NCBI GenBank assembly: GCA_019233165.1
Contig: JAFAMS010000263.1
Location: 1-7,844, forward strand
Direction: 5' to 3'
DNA length: 7,844 nt
Source of the DNA: Vulcanimicrobiota bacterium
Lineage (GTDB): Bacteria; Vulcanimicrobiota; Vulcanimicrobiia; Vulcanimicrobiales; Vulcanimicrobiaceae
In this document: positions 5,661-7,844 of the stretch, piece after piece
Layout: the number at the start of each line of letters is the position of its first letter
Position numbering within the stretch: position 1 is the first letter of the stretch
The notes under the pieces: generated by a model
What the model was told of the DNA's origin: nothing
Seen by the model: the letters and a program-made list of their open reading frames with translations, nothing else
The model's database searches: none
Made by a program: the position numbers and the translations under genes

Positions 5661-6923
5661 GTGCACGGCGAACAGAACGTCCGGCCGCTTCGTGAAGGGC
5701 GCTCACGCGTTCGTCCCGCGGCGAAGGAGATTGATTCCGGCGAGCTTTTAAGCTTTGCCGATGCGCTGACGCGCGTCGCCGCCGCCGGCGGCGGCCCCAA
5801 GGCGCTCTGCGCGCAGCTCGGTCAAGCGCTGGATGCGGCCGTCTTGCTCGAGGATGGGGAGTGGCGGCACCTGGCGCTGGTCGGCTCCGGTTCGCGGGCG
5901 CTCCCGCCTTCGGCGCGAGATCTCGTGAATCGCAGCGCGGCCGGCGACTCCGCGGAGGAGGGGATCCCGATCGTCGCCCCCGGCGACCAGCCCGGTCGGA
6001 GCTTCCCGGTTCGCGCCGGCGAGACGACGCTCGGATGGCTCACGGTTTGGGGCGACTGCGAAGGCCGAACGGCGCTCGGGCGACTCTGCGCAAATGCGAT
6101 TGCGGTCGAGCTCGCCCGCGATTCGACGGGGAACAAAGGACGGCGGCGCTCGTTTTGGGAGCGGCTGCTCGCGCGCGCGTACGACGATCCGTCGGAGGCG
6201 CGCGACGATGCGGCGGCACGCGGGATCGCACTTGCGAGCCATTACGTCGCCGTCGTCGTCGAGCCGGAAGGCCTCGACGAAAACGTCGCGGCGCAGCGCA
6301 GCGCCGAGATCCGCAAGGTCGCGAGCGAGGTCCTCGGCGGTCGCGGCGGCGGCGAGCTCGTCGCGCTCGAGCGCGGGGGCGGCTTCGTCTTCCTCGTCCC
6401 CAGCACGCTCGAAGTCGACGCGGCGAACGCGCGAACGGCCGCGACGATGCTTCCTCGCGCGCTGACGAAGGCGAAGGTCGAAGTCAAGGTCGTCGGCGGG
6501 GTCGGGCGGCGGTGCGACGTCGCAAACGTTGCCGCCTCGGTCGACGACGCGCGGGAGGCGCTCCTCATCGCGCGCCGGATCTTCGGGGGCGGACGGATCG
6601 TCTCGCACGATGACTTGGGCGTGTATCCACTCCTGCTGCGCGGCGGCGTCACGCGCGAGGAGCTCCAACGCTTCGCCGAACGCGTCCTCGAGCCGCTGCG
6701 CGCGTACGACGAAAAACATCAAACCGAGCTGGTGCGCACCTTGCGCTTGTTCTTCGACGTGGGGCAGAATATCAAGGTTGCCGCCGCGGAGCTGAACGTG
6801 CACCGCCACACGATCTTCTACCGCCTGCGCCAGATCGGCGACATCGGAGGCTTCGACTTGGATTCCCCGCACGACCAACTCACGCTCCGCACCGCGATCG
6901 CGCTCGATGCTCTCGGCGGTTAA
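5661..6923 (+). CDS. PucR/CdaR-family transcriptional regulator
   Basis: Cytoplasmic DNA-binding regulator of 420 residues. The N-terminal 30-155 region is a GAF-like sensory segment (VLLEDGEWRHLALVGSGSRA, then a LGWLTVWG strand). A helical linker follows (FWERLLARAYDDPSEARDDA, 165-184), leading to a CdaR/GGDEF-like central domain at about 190-315. The C-terminal PucR-type helix-turn-helix at about 355-413 carries the diagnostic TLRLFFDVGQNIKVAAAELN and VHRHTIFYRLRQI motifs. This family usually activates catabolic or nitrogen-metabolism genes (purine, sugar diacid, GABA or proline use) in response to a small ligand. GTG at 5661 is the only in-frame start I see before the conserved region; its Shine-Dalgarno is weak and distant. 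The next gene begins 17 bases before its stop, so the glutamine-synthetase-like enzyme is the most likely functional partner. It may also be read from the upstream metal-transport unit (41-base gap). Ligand unknown. Confidence 0.85.
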   Translation: MHGEQNVRPLREGRSRVRPAAKEIDSGELLSFADALTRVAAAGGGPKALCAQLGQALDAAVLLEDGEWRHLALVGSGSRALPPSARDLVNRSAAGDSAEEGIPIVAPGDQPGRSFPVRAGETTLGWLTVWGDCEGRTALGRLCANAIAVELARDSTGNKGRRRSFWERLLARAYDDPSEARDDAAARGIALASHYVAVVVEPEGLDENVAAQRSAEIRKVASEVLGGRGGGELVALERGGGFVFLVPSTLEVDAANARTAATMLPRALTKAKVEVKVVGGVGRRCDVANVAASVDDAREALLIARRIFGGGRIVSHDDLGVYPLLLRGGVTREELQRFAERVLEPLRAYDEKHQTELVRTLRLFFDVGQNIKVAAAELNVHRHTIFYRLRQIGDIGGFDLDSPHDQLTLRTAIALDALGG

Positions 6924-7844
6924 CGGGCGGACCGCGACCAAGCGTGACGTCTTGCGCGCCGCCAAAGAGGGCGGCGTCGCCTACGTAAGGCTTTCGTTCG
7001 TCGACATCCTCGGGATCGAGAAGTCGGTCAGCGTCCCCGTCGCGGAGCTGGAAGCGGCGATCGGGGGAGCGGTCACGTTCGACGGCGGCTCGATCGATGG
7101 CTTCGTCCGCGACGCCGAGGTCGATATGGTGCTGCGTCCCGATCTCGCAACCTTTGCGATTTTACCGTGGACGCGAACCGGCGCAACCGAAGCGCGGATG
7201 CTCTGCGACATCGCGAATGCGGACGGCTCGGACTTCGAAGGCTGTCCTCGAACGACGCTGCGCCGGGTTCTCGACGATGCGCGCGACGTCGTCGCCCAAG
7301 TGGCGACCGCGCTCGAGGTCGAGTTCTACCTGTTCGAGCGCGGTCCGAACGGTCCGGTGATCCAGGCGAGCGACACCGGCTCGTATTTCGACTGGTCGCC
7401 GAGCGATCGCGGCGACGAAGCGCGAACGGCGATCGTCGCGGCCGTTCAGGCGATGGGCTTGGGGATCTCGAGCGCGCACCACGAGCACGGCCCCGAGCAG
7501 CACGAAATCGACCTCGCCGAAGTCCCGGCGCTGACCAGCGCGGACAACTTCGTCACGCTGCGAGGCGCCGTCAAACACGTCGCCGGCAATCTCGGGCTCG
7601 AAGCAACGTTCATGCCGAAACCCTCCGAGCACGTCGCCGGAAACGGCTTGCACATCTATTTCGGGCTCGGCGGCGTCGACGAAGATCAACGGCTGCACGC
7701 GATCGGCGGGCTTCTCGCGCACGCGCCGGCTGCAACCGCGGTCTGCAATCCGACCGTGAATTCGTACAAACGGCTCGTCGCCGCTTGGGATGCGCCGATC
7801 TACACGGTCTGGTCGGAGCACAGCGCGAACGCGCTCGTCCGCGT
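6907..7844 (+). CDS. Glutamine synthetase family protein (class I type), 3'-truncated
   Basis: ATP-dependent ammonia/amine-to-carboxylate ligase of the glutamine synthetase family; 312 residues are visible before the edge. The N-terminal beta-grasp shows VRLSFVDILGIEKSVSVP (27-44) and FDGGSIDGF (58-66). The catalytic domain has both metal-site clusters: EVEF (Glu137, Glu139), HHEHGPEQHEID (Glu193, Glu200) and GNGLH (His249). It also carries FMPKP and the signature NPTVNSYKRL (281-290). At the end, WSEHSANALVR (302-312) replaces the usual WSxxNRSPLIR, so the active-site Arg after Asn is Ala307. This raises the possibility of a GS-like enzyme with another substrate (gamma-glutamyl-amine ligase type) rather than housekeeping GlnA. 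ATG at 6907 overlaps the regulator gene by 17 bases and lacks a Shine-Dalgarno, consistent with coupled translation. The protein length upstream of the first motif is normal. Family certain; true GlnA activity uncertain. Confidence 0.9.
   Translation, partial: MLSAVNGRTATKRDVLRAAKEGGVAYVRLSFVDILGIEKSVSVPVAELEAAIGGAVTFDGGSIDGFVRDAEVDMVLRPDLATFAILPWTRTGATEARMLCDIANADGSDFEGCPRTTLRRVLDDARDVVAQVATALEVEFYLFERGPNGPVIQASDTGSYFDWSPSDRGDEARTAIVAAVQAMGLGISSAHHEHGPEQHEIDLAEVPALTSADNFVTLRGAVKHVAGNLGLEATFMPKPSEHVAGNGLHIYFGLGGVDEDQRLHAIGGLLAHAPAATAVCNPTVNSYKRLVAAWDAPIYTVWSEHSANALVR

Noticed and set aside
5778..5795. Perfect 18-base palindrome of GCCGCCGCC and GGCGGCGGC
   Set aside because: It encodes Ala-Ala-Ala-Gly-Gly-Gly inside the PucR-type protein. 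Adjacent GCC and GGC codon runs produce it automatically.
5748..6965. Minus-strand open frame of 405 codons opposite the PucR-type gene
   Set aside because: Charged, motif-free composition; the plus strand has a clear PucR HTH and continues into the GS-like gene.
1..7844. CRISPR array, transposase, integrase, tRNA or phage-type genes
   Set aside because: I saw no regularly spaced direct repeats, no IS-like terminal repeats, no tRNA cloverleaf and no mobile-element protein motifs on either strand.

Overview
This is a GC-rich bacterial chromosomal window, probably about two-thirds G+C, with tightly packed genes on both strands. It has very little intergenic DNA, several start/stop overlaps and strong preference for G/C-ending codons. 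No rRNA, tRNA, mobile element or phage gene is visible, so the taxon cannot be fixed. The protein styles (GTG starts, a detached MgtE sensor beside an Nramp-like transporter, a CdaR/PucR-type regulator) would suit Actinobacteriota or a candidate phylum such as Eremiobacterota. That is a guess, not a result.

Left part (1-2900): a MATE-family efflux transporter, missing its extreme N-terminus at the window edge, runs rightward. It collides tail-to-tail with a leftward two-gene unit, and the coding regions overlap by 48 bases. That unit is an exported dienelactone-hydrolase-like alpha/beta hydrolase followed by an inositol-monophosphatase-family phosphatase, which overlap each other by 13 bases.

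Middle (2901-5619): a short divergent intergenic region carries a good sigma70-type promoter and a strong Shine-Dalgarno sequence facing right. Downstream is a soluble protein built from two PRC-barrel-like segments, an MgtE N-terminal (Mg2+-sensing) domain and a CBS pair, but with no MgtE membrane channel. One base after its stop begins an 11-TM Nramp-fold transporter. By eye-alignment its metal site departs from Mn2+/Fe2+ Nramps: the DPGN Asn is Gly, the TM6 Met is Ser, and both TM6 His are replaced. Together they look like a split Mg2+ system, with an MgtE-type cytosolic sensor paired with an Nramp-related permease. This is the most interesting element of the window.

Right part (5620-7844): after a 41-base gap containing a two-tier hairpin lies a PucR/CdaR-type regulator with a C-terminal HTH. 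Its 3' end overlaps by 17 bases the start of a class I glutamine-synthetase-like enzyme that runs off the window. All four rightward genes from 3000 onward may be one transcription unit linking divalent-metal uptake to a metal-dependent ligase. The transcript structure is inferred from spacing only.
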